A stretch of 64,000 nucleotides of DNA from Sphingobacteriales bacterium (GTDB taxonomy: Bacteria; Bacteroidota; Bacteroidia; Chitinophagales; UBA2359): assembly GCA_016718845.1 (NCBI GenBank), contig JADKCK010000014.1, positions 96,670 through 160,669 on the forward strand. The letters are read 5' to 3'. The notes under the pieces were generated by a model, which was not told where the DNA came from, searched no databases, and was given only the letters and a program-made list of their open reading frames with translations. The position numbers and the translations under genes are program-made. Positions 26,771 to 36,257 of the stretch are shown piece by piece. The stretch's first letter is position 1. Every line of letters starts with the position of its first letter.

Positions 26771-27230
26771 AAAAAGTAATTTTTTTCATAATTTGGTTTG
26801 TTGTAAAGTAATTTGGTTTAGTGCTGTCCTCCGCTGTAATGGCGGAGGCACACACTACCAAACAATCATCAACCCAAACACCTACACTAAAAAGTAATTT
26901 TTTTCATAATTTGGTTTGTTGTAAAGTAATTTGGTTTAGTGCTGTCCTCCGCTGCGATAGCGGAGGCACACACTACCCAAAAATCATCAACCAAAACACC
27001 TACACTAAAAAGTAATTTTTTTTCATAATTTGGTTTGTTGTAAAGTAATTTGGTTTAGTGCTGTCCTCCGCTGTAATGGCGGAGGCACACACTACCAAAC
27101 AATCATCAACCCAAACACCTACACTAAAAAGTAATTTTTTTTCATAATTTGGTTTGTTGTAAAGTAATTTTCATTTGTAATTTGGTTTAGTGCTGTCCTC
27201 CGCTGCGATAGCGGAGGCACAGCCCCCAAA
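26771..27230 (+). repeat. 118/119-bp tandem repeats with alternating hairpins
   Basis: Four units start near 26771, 26889, 27007 and 27126. Each ends in a CCTCCGC...GCGGAGG hairpin. Units 1 and 3 have TGTAATG in the loop region and units 2 and 4 have TGCGATA, so the array grew by doubling a two-unit block. Unit 4 has a short internal duplication. The gene-free stretch 26494-27431 holds this array and little else. Confidence 0.9.
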
Positions 27231-27431
27231 TTTTATCCAAGTAAAAACCAACAACTATTATCATCTGTTTTATCAAATACCTAAGCTTTTCCGTAAATGG
27301 AGAAGTTTTTTTTGTTTGTTGGCATCAAAACAAACTTTTTTTGCACAAATTGGGTATTTTTTTGCGTGTTTAGTAAAAAGTTTCTGCCAAAACCTTTACT
27401 TTTACCGCTTAAACAATACCTGTTCAATTTC

Positions 27432-29060
27432 ATGGCAAATAACACCCAAACATACGATTACATAATAATAGGCTCGGGCTTTGGCGGCAGTGTATCGGCT
27501 ATGCGCCTTGCCGAAAAAGGATACAGCACCTTAGTGATAGAAAAAGGTAAGCGTTACGAATCAAAAGATTTTCCGAAAACCAACTGGAACTTTGCTAAAT
27601 ATTTATGGATGCCCGCCATTAAATGGTTTGGCATTCAAAAACTTACTTTTTTTAAACAAGTGTTTGTGATAAGTGGAGTGGGCGTTGGTGGTGGCAGTTT
27701 GGTGTATGCCAATACACACATGGTTCCGCCCGATGCCTTTTTTCAAAACCCTGTTTGGGCACATTTGCGCGATTGGAAAAGCACCTTACAACCATTTTAC
27801 GACCTTGCCCAATTTATGTTAGGCAGCACCAAAGCCCACAATAACCACAAAGAGGACGATGTACTGCGAGAAGTAGCCCGCGATATGGGCAAAGAAGACT
27901 CGTTTAAAAACGTACAAGTAGGTGTTTATTATGGCGATGCCGTACATGCACAAGACCCCTACTTTAACGGTTTGGGACCCGACCGAACAGGCTGCATACA
28001 GTGTGCAGGTTGTATGGTGGGTTGCCGATATGGAGCCAAAAATACCTTAGACAAAAACTATTTGCACCTTGCCGAGCATTTGTTTGGCACTACCATATTG
28101 CCCGAAACCGAGGTTACCCGCATCGAACATAAAAATGGTATTTATTACATACATACACAATGTAGCACATCGTGGTTTAACAAACGCAAAACGGTGTACC
28201 AAGCCAAGGGTTTGGTGGTAAGTGGCGGTGTATTAGGCACCCTCGATTTGTTGTTAAAACAAAAACACGAGTTAGGCACCATGCCTAATTTGTCGGATAC
28301 ATTGGGTTTTAATTTGCGCACCAACTCCGAGTCTATTTGTGGAGTAACTTGTGCCGACCATAAACTAAACCATGGCGTAGCTATTAGTTCGGTGTTTAAT
28401 CCCGATGCCAATACCCACATTGAGGTGGTCAAGTTTCCGGATGGGTCGGGGGCTATGGGCAAATTAGGCACCTTGGCAGTAGGCGACGGCAGTGGCTTAA
28501 CCCGCACCGCAAAACTAATTGGCAGCATGTTGGCACACCCTATTCAGTTTTTAAAAACAACCTTAAATTTCGAGTTTGGCTCCGATTCGGTGATTTTATT
28601 GGTGATGCAAACCCTTGATAACTCGATGCGAATGGTTTGGAAAAAAAACAGCTTGGGTATGGGTAGCCTACAATTGGCAGGTAACAAAGGCACTGCCGAG
28701 CGCATACCCGTATACATACCCGTTGGGCAAGAAGTAATGAAACGGTATGCTCAAAAAGTAAATGGTATACCGATGAATGCCATCACCGAAATTACGTTTA
28801 AAATGTCGACAACAGCACATATTTTGGGCGGCTGCCCCATGGGCGAAACAACAGAACAAGGCGTAGTAAACGATAAATTCGAGGCACATGGCTATCCAAA
28901 TATGTACATTTTAGATGGCTCTATAATACCTTGCAACTTAGGCGTAAATCCAAGCTTAACCATAACGGCACTTGCCGAATATGCCATGTCGAAAATTGCC
29001 GTAAAAAAAGGCAGCCAAACAACTACTTTAGCCGAACAAATGACCAAAACAGGAAAATGA
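27432..29060 (+). CDS. GMC-family FAD oxidoreductase (cholesterol oxidase-like)
   Basis: A 542-residue flavoprotein. The start at 27432 (MANNTQTYDYIIIGSGFGGS) puts the FAD-binding GxGxxG at residues 14-19; the ORF is open for 45 more codons of unlikely sequence. It has VISGVGVGGGSLVYANTH and, near the C-terminus, HILGGCPMG and LDGSIIPCNLGVNPSLTITALAE, both typical of GMC oxidoreductases that oxidise alcohols or sterols. At about 187-197 is CIQCAGCMVGC followed by RYGAKNTLDKNYL, the ferredoxin-like Cys cluster found in the cholesterol-oxidase-like branch. The substrate cannot be told from sequence. No signal peptide; probably cytoplasmic or peripheral. Confidence 0.88.
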   Translation: MANNTQTYDYIIIGSGFGGSVSAMRLAEKGYSTLVIEKGKRYESKDFPKTNWNFAKYLWMPAIKWFGIQKLTFFKQVFVISGVGVGGGSLVYANTHMVPPDAFFQNPVWAHLRDWKSTLQPFYDLAQFMLGSTKAHNNHKEDDVLREVARDMGKEDSFKNVQVGVYYGDAVHAQDPYFNGLGPDRTGCIQCAGCMVGCRYGAKNTLDKNYLHLAEHLFGTTILPETEVTRIEHKNGIYYIHTQCSTSWFNKRKTVYQAKGLVVSGGVLGTLDLLLKQKHELGTMPNLSDTLGFNLRTNSESICGVTCADHKLNHGVAISSVFNPDANTHIEVVKFPDGSGAMGKLGTLAVGDGSGLTRTAKLIGSMLAHPIQFLKTTLNFEFGSDSVILLVMQTLDNSMRMVWKKNSLGMGSLQLAGNKGTAERIPVYIPVGQEVMKRYAQKVNGIPMNAITEITFKMSTTAHILGGCPMGETTEQGVVNDKFEAHGYPNMYILDGSIIPCNLGVNPSLTITALAEYAMSKIAVKKGSQTTTLAEQMTKTGK

Positions 29061-29220
29061 TAATTAAATAACCGCTAAATTTGCAAAAATCAAAAACATG
29101 TTGTAATTTTGCGCAAAATCAAGCACAATATAACAAAATAACACAATGCGTTTAAACAGCTATCCAAAGCCTGTCGACCGCAAACGGACGCCATTTTTAC
29201 GCTTACAGCAATACATTTTT

Positions 29221-30606
29221 ATGAAAAAAGCGGTTATTTATTCAATTTTAACCTTATTTGTTACCTACCATGCCATAGCGCAAAATGTGTGGGAGTACGA
29301 TGCCATACCCAACGATACAAAAACCATTGTATTTCAAGATTCGTTCGATGATAATCGTCAGAATTGGGATTTGAAAAGTGTACTAAGTGCCAATCAAAGC
29401 ATCGAAGGCGGCAACTTTAGGTTCGAGACCCTTAGCCCACAGCATGGCGATGTGGCAGTGCGTAATATTTATTTACTACAACAAAAAAACTACGAAATAG
29501 AAACCAAAGTTAGGTTAGAAAAAGGCGATAGCGAAGACGGTAACGGCTTGGTCTGGGGTTCGGCTATCAACTACGAAAAATTTACCTTTGGTATACGCCG
29601 CGATGGTTACAGCATTAACCAAAACGCCACTTCGGTATGCGAGCGTATCCCTTGGATGCCCTCGGAGTTGGTTAACATTGGCGATTATAACCTGCTAACC
29701 GTCCGGAAAGTAAACGGCATGTGTTATTTCTTTTTAAACCAACACTTGGTGCATAGTATGCCCTTTAACTATTTTTTAGTTAATAATATTGGTTTTATGG
29801 CAGCTCCAAACTCTATTGTATCTGCCGATTACCTAAAAGTAGCCTACCTACCCGACAACCCCGATGCCGCCTTAGTGCCTCCGTTAGTAACAAAAGCGCC
29901 TGCCAATAGCGCCTTGCAAATTGTGCCCAAAAACAATGTACCTATATCCGATGGCACTAGCAATCAGCCAACGGCTAATTTGGTGATAAGCTCAAAAGAT
30001 GCTGCCCAAACTGCCGAAAAACCTAAACCCGCTGTTAAACCGCCCGTTAAACAAACCGCCACTAAATACGCTAAAACCGAAACCGAATTGCCACCCTTAG
30101 TAAGCAAACCTACAGTTACTAAAAGCAATGTTAAATACAGCGAGCCATCGCAAAATACAAACGGCGAAAAGCCTATTCTCCGAAACTCGGATACTATACC
30201 CGCTGCCAGCCGTATGCAATTAGCCTTTAATCAACGAAAAATGCCCACTGCCTTTGGCGATAGAAACGTTATTGTAGACAGAGGCATGACCGTAGACCGC
30301 AATATTATACGAATAAGCGTTTGGGACGAAGAATACGACGATGGCGATACCATATCCTTATTTTTTAATGGCAAATGGATTTTGCGCGACTACCGCCTAC
30401 AAAAAGCCGTGCTAAACCTTCGGGTAGCACTCGACCCCACCGCCGATAATTACTTGGTGATGTATGCCCACAACGTAGGATTACGCCCACCTAATACCGC
30501 CGCCGTAGTTATTTACGATGGCGTAACATCACGAAGGGCAATACTTACATCGGACTTAAAAAACTGCGAAGCCGTAAAACTTCGGGTTAGAGAACAAACA
30601 CCTTAG
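29221..30606 (+). CDS. Secreted protein with lectin-like N-domain
   Basis: A 461-residue exported protein (signal MKKAVIYSILTLFVTYHAIA; start chosen at 29221 because the 25 upstream codons do not look coding). Residues ~20-220 look like a concanavalin-A/DUF1080-like jelly roll: FQDSFDDNRQNWDL, YEIETKVRLEKGD, NIGFMAAPNSIVSADYLKV. A Pro/Lys/Ala-rich linker leads to a C-terminal domain of about 110 residues (IIRISVWDEEYDDGDTISLF, YLVMYAHNVGLRPPNTAAV) that recurs at the ends of Bacteroidota secreted proteins. Function unknown; it probably binds glycan. It follows the GMC gene on the same strand after 160 bases. Confidence 0.75.
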   Translation: MKKAVIYSILTLFVTYHAIAQNVWEYDAIPNDTKTIVFQDSFDDNRQNWDLKSVLSANQSIEGGNFRFETLSPQHGDVAVRNIYLLQQKNYEIETKVRLEKGDSEDGNGLVWGSAINYEKFTFGIRRDGYSINQNATSVCERIPWMPSELVNIGDYNLLTVRKVNGMCYFFLNQHLVHSMPFNYFLVNNIGFMAAPNSIVSADYLKVAYLPDNPDAALVPPLVTKAPANSALQIVPKNNVPISDGTSNQPTANLVISSKDAAQTAEKPKPAVKPPVKQTATKYAKTETELPPLVSKPTVTKSNVKYSEPSQNTNGEKPILRNSDTIPAASRMQLAFNQRKMPTAFGDRNVIVDRGMTVDRNIIRISVWDEEYDDGDTISLFFNGKWILRDYRLQKAVLNLRVALDPTADNYLVMYAHNVGLRPPNTAAVVIYDGVTSRRAILTSDLKNCEAVKLRVREQTP

Positions 30607-30640
30607 CTCAAAATCTTTCTATAAAACACACGTAAAACAA

Positions 30641-30679
30641 CAAAGTGGCTGCCTCGTAAAGTACGAGGCAGCCACTTTG
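30641..30679. terminator. Strong hairpin terminator
   Basis: A perfect 18-bp stem (30641-30658 with 30662-30679, loop AAG) lies 35 bases after the stop codon of the 29221-30606 gene, followed by a T-rich stretch. Confidence 0.8.
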
Positions 30680-30724
30680 CTGTTGTTTGTAGTAGTCTAT
30701 CCATTTACTATCGGATAGAATCAG

Positions 30725-31224
30725 CATTTTTAGCCCCGTTAGGGGCGTGATATGGGTAGTAAAGATGTGGATAAACGTATTTTTAGCCCCGTTAGGGGCA
30801 ATGTCAAAAAGTTAAGGAAATTGGAGTCTTTAGCTCCGTAGGAGCTCAATATGGGTAGAAAGATGAAAGGCGATTTTTTTACATGTTATGGTTTGAGGTC
30901 TTTAGCTCCGTAGGAGCTCAATATGGGTAGAAAGAGGGTAAACACGGGCATTTTCGCTCCGTAGGAGTGATATATGGTTTATATCTTGCCTAAAAACGCT
31001 TGGCAACGTTGAAAATACAACCGTCTTATCTTATGCCATCAAAAATTACGCTCCTAAACCGAGCTAAAAATGCGGTCTTCTATACCCAAAGCTACCCATA
31101 TTTCACTCCTACGGAGCGGAAAATGCGGTCATCTACGCCCAAAGCTACCCATATTTCACTCCTAACGGAGCTTTTTAGCCTTTCCCTTAACTTTTTGACA
31201 TTGCCGTTAGGGGTGTGATATGGT
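30725..31224. repeat. REP-like cluster (TAGCTCC/GGAGCT type)
   Basis: At least eight short palindromic words of the type AGCTCCGTAGGAGCT or AGCCCCGTTAGGGGC, most followed by an ATATGGGTAG-like tail, lie in both orientations in this 500-base stretch. No gene fits here; the small ORF at 31000-31218 is made of the repeats. Same general kind as 20751-20903, but a different sequence. Confidence 0.85.
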
Positions 31225-31345
31225 TATTTATCCATGAAAAAACGTTACCAATTTACCGATAATGGCGAGTTTGCCGAAAACTATAATACCCGACAATATT
31301 AACTTAAAGAACTACTGGTTTGGTTGATTATTTGATAATTGTTTA

Positions 31346-32278
31346 TCAAAATCCTTTTTTGAGGATTATTTCGCGGGTTGGCATGTAGTGCGGAAACAAA
31401 CCTGCACTTAACACAATTCTTTGCCCACGTTCGCTGGCAGCAAAGGCAGCAAAGCCAGTAGCTAATCCTGCTCTAGATTCTCGATTAATCAGCATTATGG
31501 GGCGTTGGAGGGGGTAGTTTTGTGCCACTAAGTTTTCTTGGGTAGGTTGGTAATAAATGGTATCTTTGATAGCATCTTTTTTACCTATTGCTACTACATT
31601 TACATCGCTATAATATTGGTTAATACTATCGTTGCTATCATCGCCAAGCCAACAAAGGCTAGTTATACCCAAACCATTCTGATTTTTGGCTACGTAGGCT
31701 ATTACTTCGGTGTTGGTTTTTACAGCATACGAGTTGGCAGGCAGTTTAGCGGTATTGGTTAGTTTAAGCACGTTGTTAACAATGCTCGAGCCAGCATTAT
31801 CAAACACCAAATTTATTTTACCTTGTTGTTTATTATTTAACTGTTTCCAATCGGTAGCTTCGCCCGATAATATTTGTAGCAATTGTTTGTAACTGAGGTT
31901 AGCGTTTGGGTTATTTTTGTTGATTAATAACACCAAAGCATCGGTGGCAATAGGCGTAACAACGGGCTTAATTTTTCTTTCTTCCAACACTTTATTTTCT
32001 TCGGGTGTTAGTTGGCGGGTTAGCAACGCGGTGCTTACATTATTACTCAATAAAGCTGCAATTATTTCGGCTTCCGATTTATATAGTGGCATCACTTGGG
32101 CATTTTGATAAGCCACCTTAAACACATCAATTTCGGCATCGCCAATAGGTGCAAGGGTTTCGTCTATGCCAATATTTAGCCCGCCCGATGTAGCAGTTTC
32201 GCCCAAACCGCTTCCGCCACACGAGTTAAGCAGCAAAATAGAGCTAATAGAAAATAATAGACTGATGAGTTTGTTCAT
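31346..32278 (-). CDS. PstS-like substrate-binding lipoprotein
   Basis: A 310-residue periplasmic-binding-fold lipoprotein; the start at 32278 gives the lipobox MNKLISLLFSISSILLLNSC. It has the features of phosphate-binding-type proteins (AEIIAALLSNNVSTALLTR, TDALVLLINKNNPNANLSYKQL, VFDNAGSSIVNNVL, LGITSLCWL). No PstC, PstA or PstB gene is nearby. In Bacteroidota such orphan proteins are common beside small membrane proteins or TonB-type genes; here it is the last gene of an apparent operon after rluA-like and a small membrane protein. Phosphate binding is plausible but unproven. Confidence 0.8.
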   Translation of the reverse strand: MNKLISLLFSISSILLLNSCGGSGLGETATSGGLNIGIDETLAPIGDAEIDVFKVAYQNAQVMPLYKSEAEIIAALLSNNVSTALLTRQLTPEENKVLEERKIKPVVTPIATDALVLLINKNNPNANLSYKQLLQILSGEATDWKQLNNKQQGKINLVFDNAGSSIVNNVLKLTNTAKLPANSYAVKTNTEVIAYVAKNQNGLGITSLCWLGDDSNDSINQYYSDVNVVAIGKKDAIKDTIYYQPTQENLVAQNYPLQRPIMLINRESRAGLATGFAAFAASERGQRIVLSAGLFPHYMPTREIILKKGF

Positions 32279-32346
32279 AACAATATAATGTTTGATATGA
32301 TTAGTGAAGCCTGCACGCATTAACGGGCTAACAGTTGATAGCCCGA

Positions 32347-32550
32347 TTAAAGTTCGCTTTCTTCTTTATTGGTAAATTGTTTATAAGCTCGATAAAGGCG
32401 ATAAACACCATATATTATACAAAGCCCCCCAAAAGCAATTTGTGCAGCAAGTGGCAAATCCCATAAATTTTTTGCGCTCAATATAACCACTCCCATTATT
32501 ATATAAAGAGCAGCTAATAAGATAAGTATTGACGCATGTAATTTAGTCAT
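32347..32550 (-). CDS. Small two-helix membrane protein
   Basis: A 67-residue protein with two hydrophobic helices (ILILLAALYIIMGVVIL and AAQIAFGGLCIIYGVY), a short loop and a charged C-terminus (YKQFTNKEESEL). Its start overlaps the end of the RluA-type gene by eight bases, indicating translational coupling, and the PstS-like gene follows. Probably an inner-membrane accessory protein; no family recognised. Confidence 0.75.
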   Translation of the reverse strand: MTKLHASILILLAALYIIMGVVILSAKNLWDLPLAAQIAFGGLCIIYGVYRLYRAYKQFTNKEESEL

Positions 32551-33250
32551 TATCGAAGGAATGATTTTTTTGGATATGGTTAAACAAGTTCCAGACCGAG
32601 TCGTCGGGAGTTAAGGCAGTTATGGTCAAGCGTTTTTTGGTAACGGGGTGGTTAAAGCTCATTTGGCGGCAATGTAGGTAAATAGATGCATCTTCGGTAA
32701 AGTCGGTTTGCCCATATTTTTTATCGCCTTTTATTACGCAGCCAATTTTTGCCAATTGCACCCTAATTTGGTGTTGCCGTCCAGTTTTGGGTCGTACTTC
32801 TAATAAGTGTTGCGAGCCAATAGAGGCAATTAGGCGATACTCAAGGATAGCTTCTTTGGTGTTAGCACTGGGTTTTTCGTGGGCGTGTACAAAATTTTTG
32901 TTTTCATCTTTTCGTAGATGATGCACTAAAGTACCTTCGAGTTCTTGGGGGCGTTGATTGGTGATAGCCCAATATACTTTTTCTACTTCTCTGTCGTGAA
33001 AAGCTTTGTTCATTCGCTCAAGGGCTTTACTGGTACGAGCAAATATATTAACCCCGCTTACGGGGCGGTCAAGGCGATGAACAACACCCAAAAATACAGC
33101 ACCAGGTTTATTATATTTATTTTTTATGTAATCTTTAACATAATCTCCCAATGTTCTATCTTTGGTTGCATCGGCTTGTGTAATATCACCCGATCGTTTA
33201 TTTACTATTATTAAATGATTGTCTTCGTATAAGACGCGTAAAGTTGCCAT
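32543..33250 (-). CDS. RluA-family RNA pseudouridine synthase
   Basis: A 235-residue enzyme that converts uridine to pseudouridine in rRNA or tRNA. The catalytic Asp is D61 in HRLDRPVSG; other family motifs are ARTSKALERMNKAF and RPKTGRQHQIRVQL. No S4 RNA-binding domain precedes it, so it resembles the short RluA/TruC-like branch. The target uridine cannot be assigned. First gene of a three-gene minus-strand operon. Confidence 0.92.
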   Translation of the reverse strand: MATLRVLYEDNHLIIVNKRSGDITQADATKDRTLGDYVKDYIKNKYNKPGAVFLGVVHRLDRPVSGVNIFARTSKALERMNKAFHDREVEKVYWAITNQRPQELEGTLVHHLRKDENKNFVHAHEKPSANTKEAILEYRLIASIGSQHLLEVRPKTGRQHQIRVQLAKIGCVIKGDKKYGQTDFTEDASIYLHCRQMSFNHPVTKKRLTITALTPDDSVWNLFNHIQKNHSFDND

Positions 33251-33436
33251 TTGTTTATTTTATTAATTTGATTGATTTTAGGGTGCAAGATACGACTTTT
33301 TAACGTAAAATTGGCTTTTTAGAGGCATTTATTAGTTGAGTGAAAAAAAAATTTCTTTTTTTTAGTACAAATTATTGTTGTGTGTTGTGTAGGTACAATT
33401 TTATGTAGTAATATTGTGCTTCCAAATGGACAATCA

Positions 33437-34717
33437 ATGAAATTTACATCTCTATATATATACACATTCTTATTTCTTAACCTAACTTTTTCATTTATCG
33501 GCTGTAAAACCAAAAACGAACCACTTGACAAAAACCTTCCTATTTTAGAAGGACGCTGGCGCGCAACCCTTAAACTAAACGAATTTGAGGAATTGCCCTT
33601 TAATTTTGACCTACAATACGCGAACAAAACCTATACCATGACAATAATGAATGGTAAAGAGCGCATACCCGTTAAAGATTTTACCTTTGACGGCGATTCC
33701 GTATTTATCAAACTGCCAGTATACAACTCCGAATTTAGAGGAAAGTTCAATCAGCGGCGCATTTTGGGTGTTTGGAACAACTATAGCAGCAAAACCGACC
33801 GTCAAGTGCCGTTTTATGCGGTATATGGCGATAGTAGCCGATTTGTGGTTAACATCATCGACTCGATACCTAACGTAAACGGGCGTTGGGAAGTGTCGTT
33901 TATTTCGGCTGATAAGACCAGCCGAAGTGATGCTATTGGCGAGTTTAGGCAAGATGGCGAGCATCTCGAAGCCACTTTTTTAACCCCTACAGGCGACTAT
34001 AGGTACTTAGAAGGGCGTGTTGGCAACAAAGATGTAATGCTTTCGTCGTTTGATGGCGCCCATGCCTACTTGTTTATGGCAACCATAGACGAGTTTGGTG
34101 ACCTAAACGGCGATTTTTACTCGGGCGAGTCGGGGCATGATATTTGGTTAGGTTTCAGAAACGACACCATTTCGCTGCCCAATGCCGAAACACAGACACA
34201 GCTAAAAGACCCATCGAAACGAAAAATTAATTTTACTTTTTCGGATTTAGAGGGTAAAAACGTGTCATTATCCGACCCAATGTTCCAGAACAAAGTGGTT
34301 ATTGTGCAAATAATGGGTACTTGGTGCCCAAATTGCATGGACGAAACGCGTTTTTTGACCGATTTATACAAAAAATACCATTCACAGGGCTTAGAAATAG
34401 TGGCTTTAGCCTTCGAAACCTCTAACGAATTAGCAACAGCACGCCCGCAACTTATGCACTTTAAAAAGAGCATGGGCGTGGAATATCCTATTTTGTTGGC
34501 AGGTAAAAACAGCAAAGAAGAGGCATCAAAGACCTTAGATATGCTTAAAGAGGTAAAAGCTTTTCCGACAATGTTGGTTATTGACCGACAAGGTTTTGTT
34601 CGCAAAACGCATACAGGCTTTTCGGGTCCAGCAACATCCGAGTACAAACGGTTTGTGATGGGTTTTTCGGGTAATATTGAGGGTTTATTGAACGAAAAAG
34701 GGCAACCTAATAGTTAA
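33437..34717 (+). CDS. TlpA-family thioredoxin-like lipoprotein
   Basis: A 426-residue lipoprotein: start at 33437 with MKFTSLYIYTFLFLNLTFSF and IGC as the lipobox. Residues ~30-260 are two beta-rich repeats (LEGRWRATLKLNEF..., VNGRWEVSFISADK...) typical of the N-domain in Bacteroidota TlpA proteins. The C-terminal thioredoxin fold has the redox motif WCPNC (about 296-300) in IMGTWCPNCMDETRFL and a cis-Pro loop VKAFPTML. It probably reduces or isomerises disulfides outside the inner membrane. Monocistronic. Confidence 0.88.
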   Translation: MKFTSLYIYTFLFLNLTFSFIGCKTKNEPLDKNLPILEGRWRATLKLNEFEELPFNFDLQYANKTYTMTIMNGKERIPVKDFTFDGDSVFIKLPVYNSEFRGKFNQRRILGVWNNYSSKTDRQVPFYAVYGDSSRFVVNIIDSIPNVNGRWEVSFISADKTSRSDAIGEFRQDGEHLEATFLTPTGDYRYLEGRVGNKDVMLSSFDGAHAYLFMATIDEFGDLNGDFYSGESGHDIWLGFRNDTISLPNAETQTQLKDPSKRKINFTFSDLEGKNVSLSDPMFQNKVVIVQIMGTWCPNCMDETRFLTDLYKKYHSQGLEIVALAFETSNELATARPQLMHFKKSMGVEYPILLAGKNSKEEASKTLDMLKEVKAFPTMLVIDRQGFVRKTHTGFSGPATSEYKRFVMGFSGNIEGLLNEKGQPNS

Positions 34718-34823
34718 ATAATGAGTAATAAATGATGATTGATGAATTATTGTTTAGACACCGCAAACGGCTTGTTTTACGAGTTATTTGTTCATCAATC
34801 ATCATTCTTTAAGCTATTGTTGA

Positions 34824-35810
34824 TTAAATTTTGCTTAGTGCATCTTTTAAGTAATCAATGACTACTACTTCGGTGGCATCAAAACCGCGCAATTGTGCCA
34901 TATACCACGATGTCCAGTCGCCAAGATGGTTTAGATACATTTGGCGCTGTAGGCGCGTTGTGCCTTTTGCCTCCACATCGATGATAGTTGATGCGTATTT
35001 TGACAGAATTTCTTTGTTAATTTGCATTCTATACTCGCTGCGTGGCTCAATGTCGGTGGCGTGCATAAATATTATTGCCCATTGCTCGTCGGCGGTACGC
35101 CAGCCTACCAATTCGTTGTGATTCATCTCGGGGATAACGTGGTGCCAGCACAACATTTTGGCATTTTCGTTAAATTGTTGTCTCCAACGCACAGCTACGG
35201 CTCCGTAACCCTCGGGGGCATACAAAATAGGCAGTTTATTGTACAATTGCTGGGCTAATTGTTGTGCTTGTTGCTTAATAGCCTCGTCTTCGGTGGCTAA
35301 CAACTGTACGGTTTGCTCAATATCGGCAATAAAACTGTTGTTAGTTAAGCCAAAGAAGTGCAAAATAAAAAATTGCTGCACAAACGAATACCCTAAAGAG
35401 GCGCGCGGCGGTCTACCAGCGGGTAAAGCAATAAAATCGAGTTGATTGGCTGTTGCAATTTCGCCCAATTTGCCACCTGTTGATACACATACGACCTTAG
35501 CTTTTTTAGCAATTGCCTCGTTGAGGGCAGTAACTGTTTCTTCGGTATTACCCGAGTACGAAGAAGCTATTACTAAGGTATGCTCGTTTACAAAGGCGGG
35601 CAGATGATAGTCTTTATTAACCATCATAGGCACTTGCAAACTATTGCCAAGTACATCTATCACTACATTGGCTCCCATACCCGAACCGCCTAAACCCGTT
35701 ACCAACACATTGTGTATGCTAGCATGATGAGCGGTTAATTTTGCGTTTTTACCAATTTCTAGTGCTTCGGTTAATTGTTTCCCAAAACCCTGAATCAATA
35801 CATCCATCAT
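34824..35810 (-). CDS. Bifunctional phosphoglucose/phosphomannose isomerase
   Basis: A 328-residue SIS-domain sugar isomerase interconverting glucose 6-phosphate and fructose 6-phosphate and, in this family, mannose 6-phosphate. Motifs: VTGLGGSGMGANV, SSYSGNTEETV (about 83-93, sugar-phosphate site), AGRPPRASLGYSF, and NHNELVGW with the base-like His/Glu pair. This is the short archaeal/Bacteroidota type, not the long PGI. The start is M1 or the adjacent M2. A minus-strand TACCTTTG promoter element lies about 35 bases upstream. Confidence 0.9.
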   Translation of the reverse strand: MMDVLIQGFGKQLTEALEIGKNAKLTAHHASIHNVLVTGLGGSGMGANVVIDVLGNSLQVPMMVNKDYHLPAFVNEHTLVIASSYSGNTEETVTALNEAIAKKAKVVCVSTGGKLGEIATANQLDFIALPAGRPPRASLGYSFVQQFFILHFFGLTNNSFIADIEQTVQLLATEDEAIKQQAQQLAQQLYNKLPILYAPEGYGAVAVRWRQQFNENAKMLCWHHVIPEMNHNELVGWRTADEQWAIIFMHATDIEPRSEYRMQINKEILSKYASTIIDVEAKGTTRLQRQMYLNHLGDWTSWYMAQLRGFDATEVVVIDYLKDALSKI

Positions 35811-35844
35811 AAAAAATTATTTTGAGCGTGTTAAATTAATGATG

Positions 35845-35852
35845 CAAAGGTA
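35845..35852 (-). promoter_or_regulatory. -7 promoter element of the PGI/PMI gene
   Basis: CAAAGGTA on the plus strand is TACCTTTG on the minus strand, about 35 bases upstream of the start at 35810. A candidate -33 (CAAA at 35879-35882) is 26 bases away, a little far. Confidence 0.5.
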
Positions 35853-36006
35853 TTGTTTTTTCGGCAGATTTCCCCTCTCAAACGCATTTTTGTGAGGGGA
35901 ATTTTGTTTTTGGTGCTTAATTGGTTCGTTTTTTGAGAAAAACACGTTTTAAAAGCTTATTTTTGTGCTATTTTAGTTTCTAAATCTACATTAAGTTACT
36001 AAACGT

Positions 36007-36215
36007 TTTTTTAGTTTAGCTAAAACTATTTACTAGTTATTAAACAATTTTTTAGTTTAGCTAAAAATTGCTCGATAAATCTAGCATTTTCAGCTTGAAT
36101 ACTAGCCTGTTTTTTAAGGTTTTTGAAGTATACCTTAATGTTTTTTTAATTGTAAAACTTTTTTTTAGTTTAGCTTAAACTATTTTTTAAACGACAAACT
36201 ATTTTTTAGTTTAGC
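36007..36215 (+). promoter_or_regulatory. Four TTTTTTAGTTTAGC boxes, 41 bp apart in pairs
   Basis: Identical 14-base boxes at 36007-36020, 36048-36061, 36161-36174 and 36202-36215. Spacing within each pair is exactly 41 bp, about four helical turns. Three of the four extend into an imperfect palindrome TAGTTTAGCTAAAACTA or a close variant. They occupy the stretch directly before the 36258 gene and end 42 bases from its start codon, so an operator array for that gene is plausible. The divergent PGI/PMI gene is also in range. Confidence 0.6.
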
Positions 36216-36257
36216 AAAGACATTTTATTTTCTCATCAAATCAATTTCATCTTTTTT

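Noticed and set aside
31000..31218. 72-residue plus-strand ORF
   Set aside because: Composed of the REP-like palindromic words of the 30725-31224 cluster; no protein-like composition.
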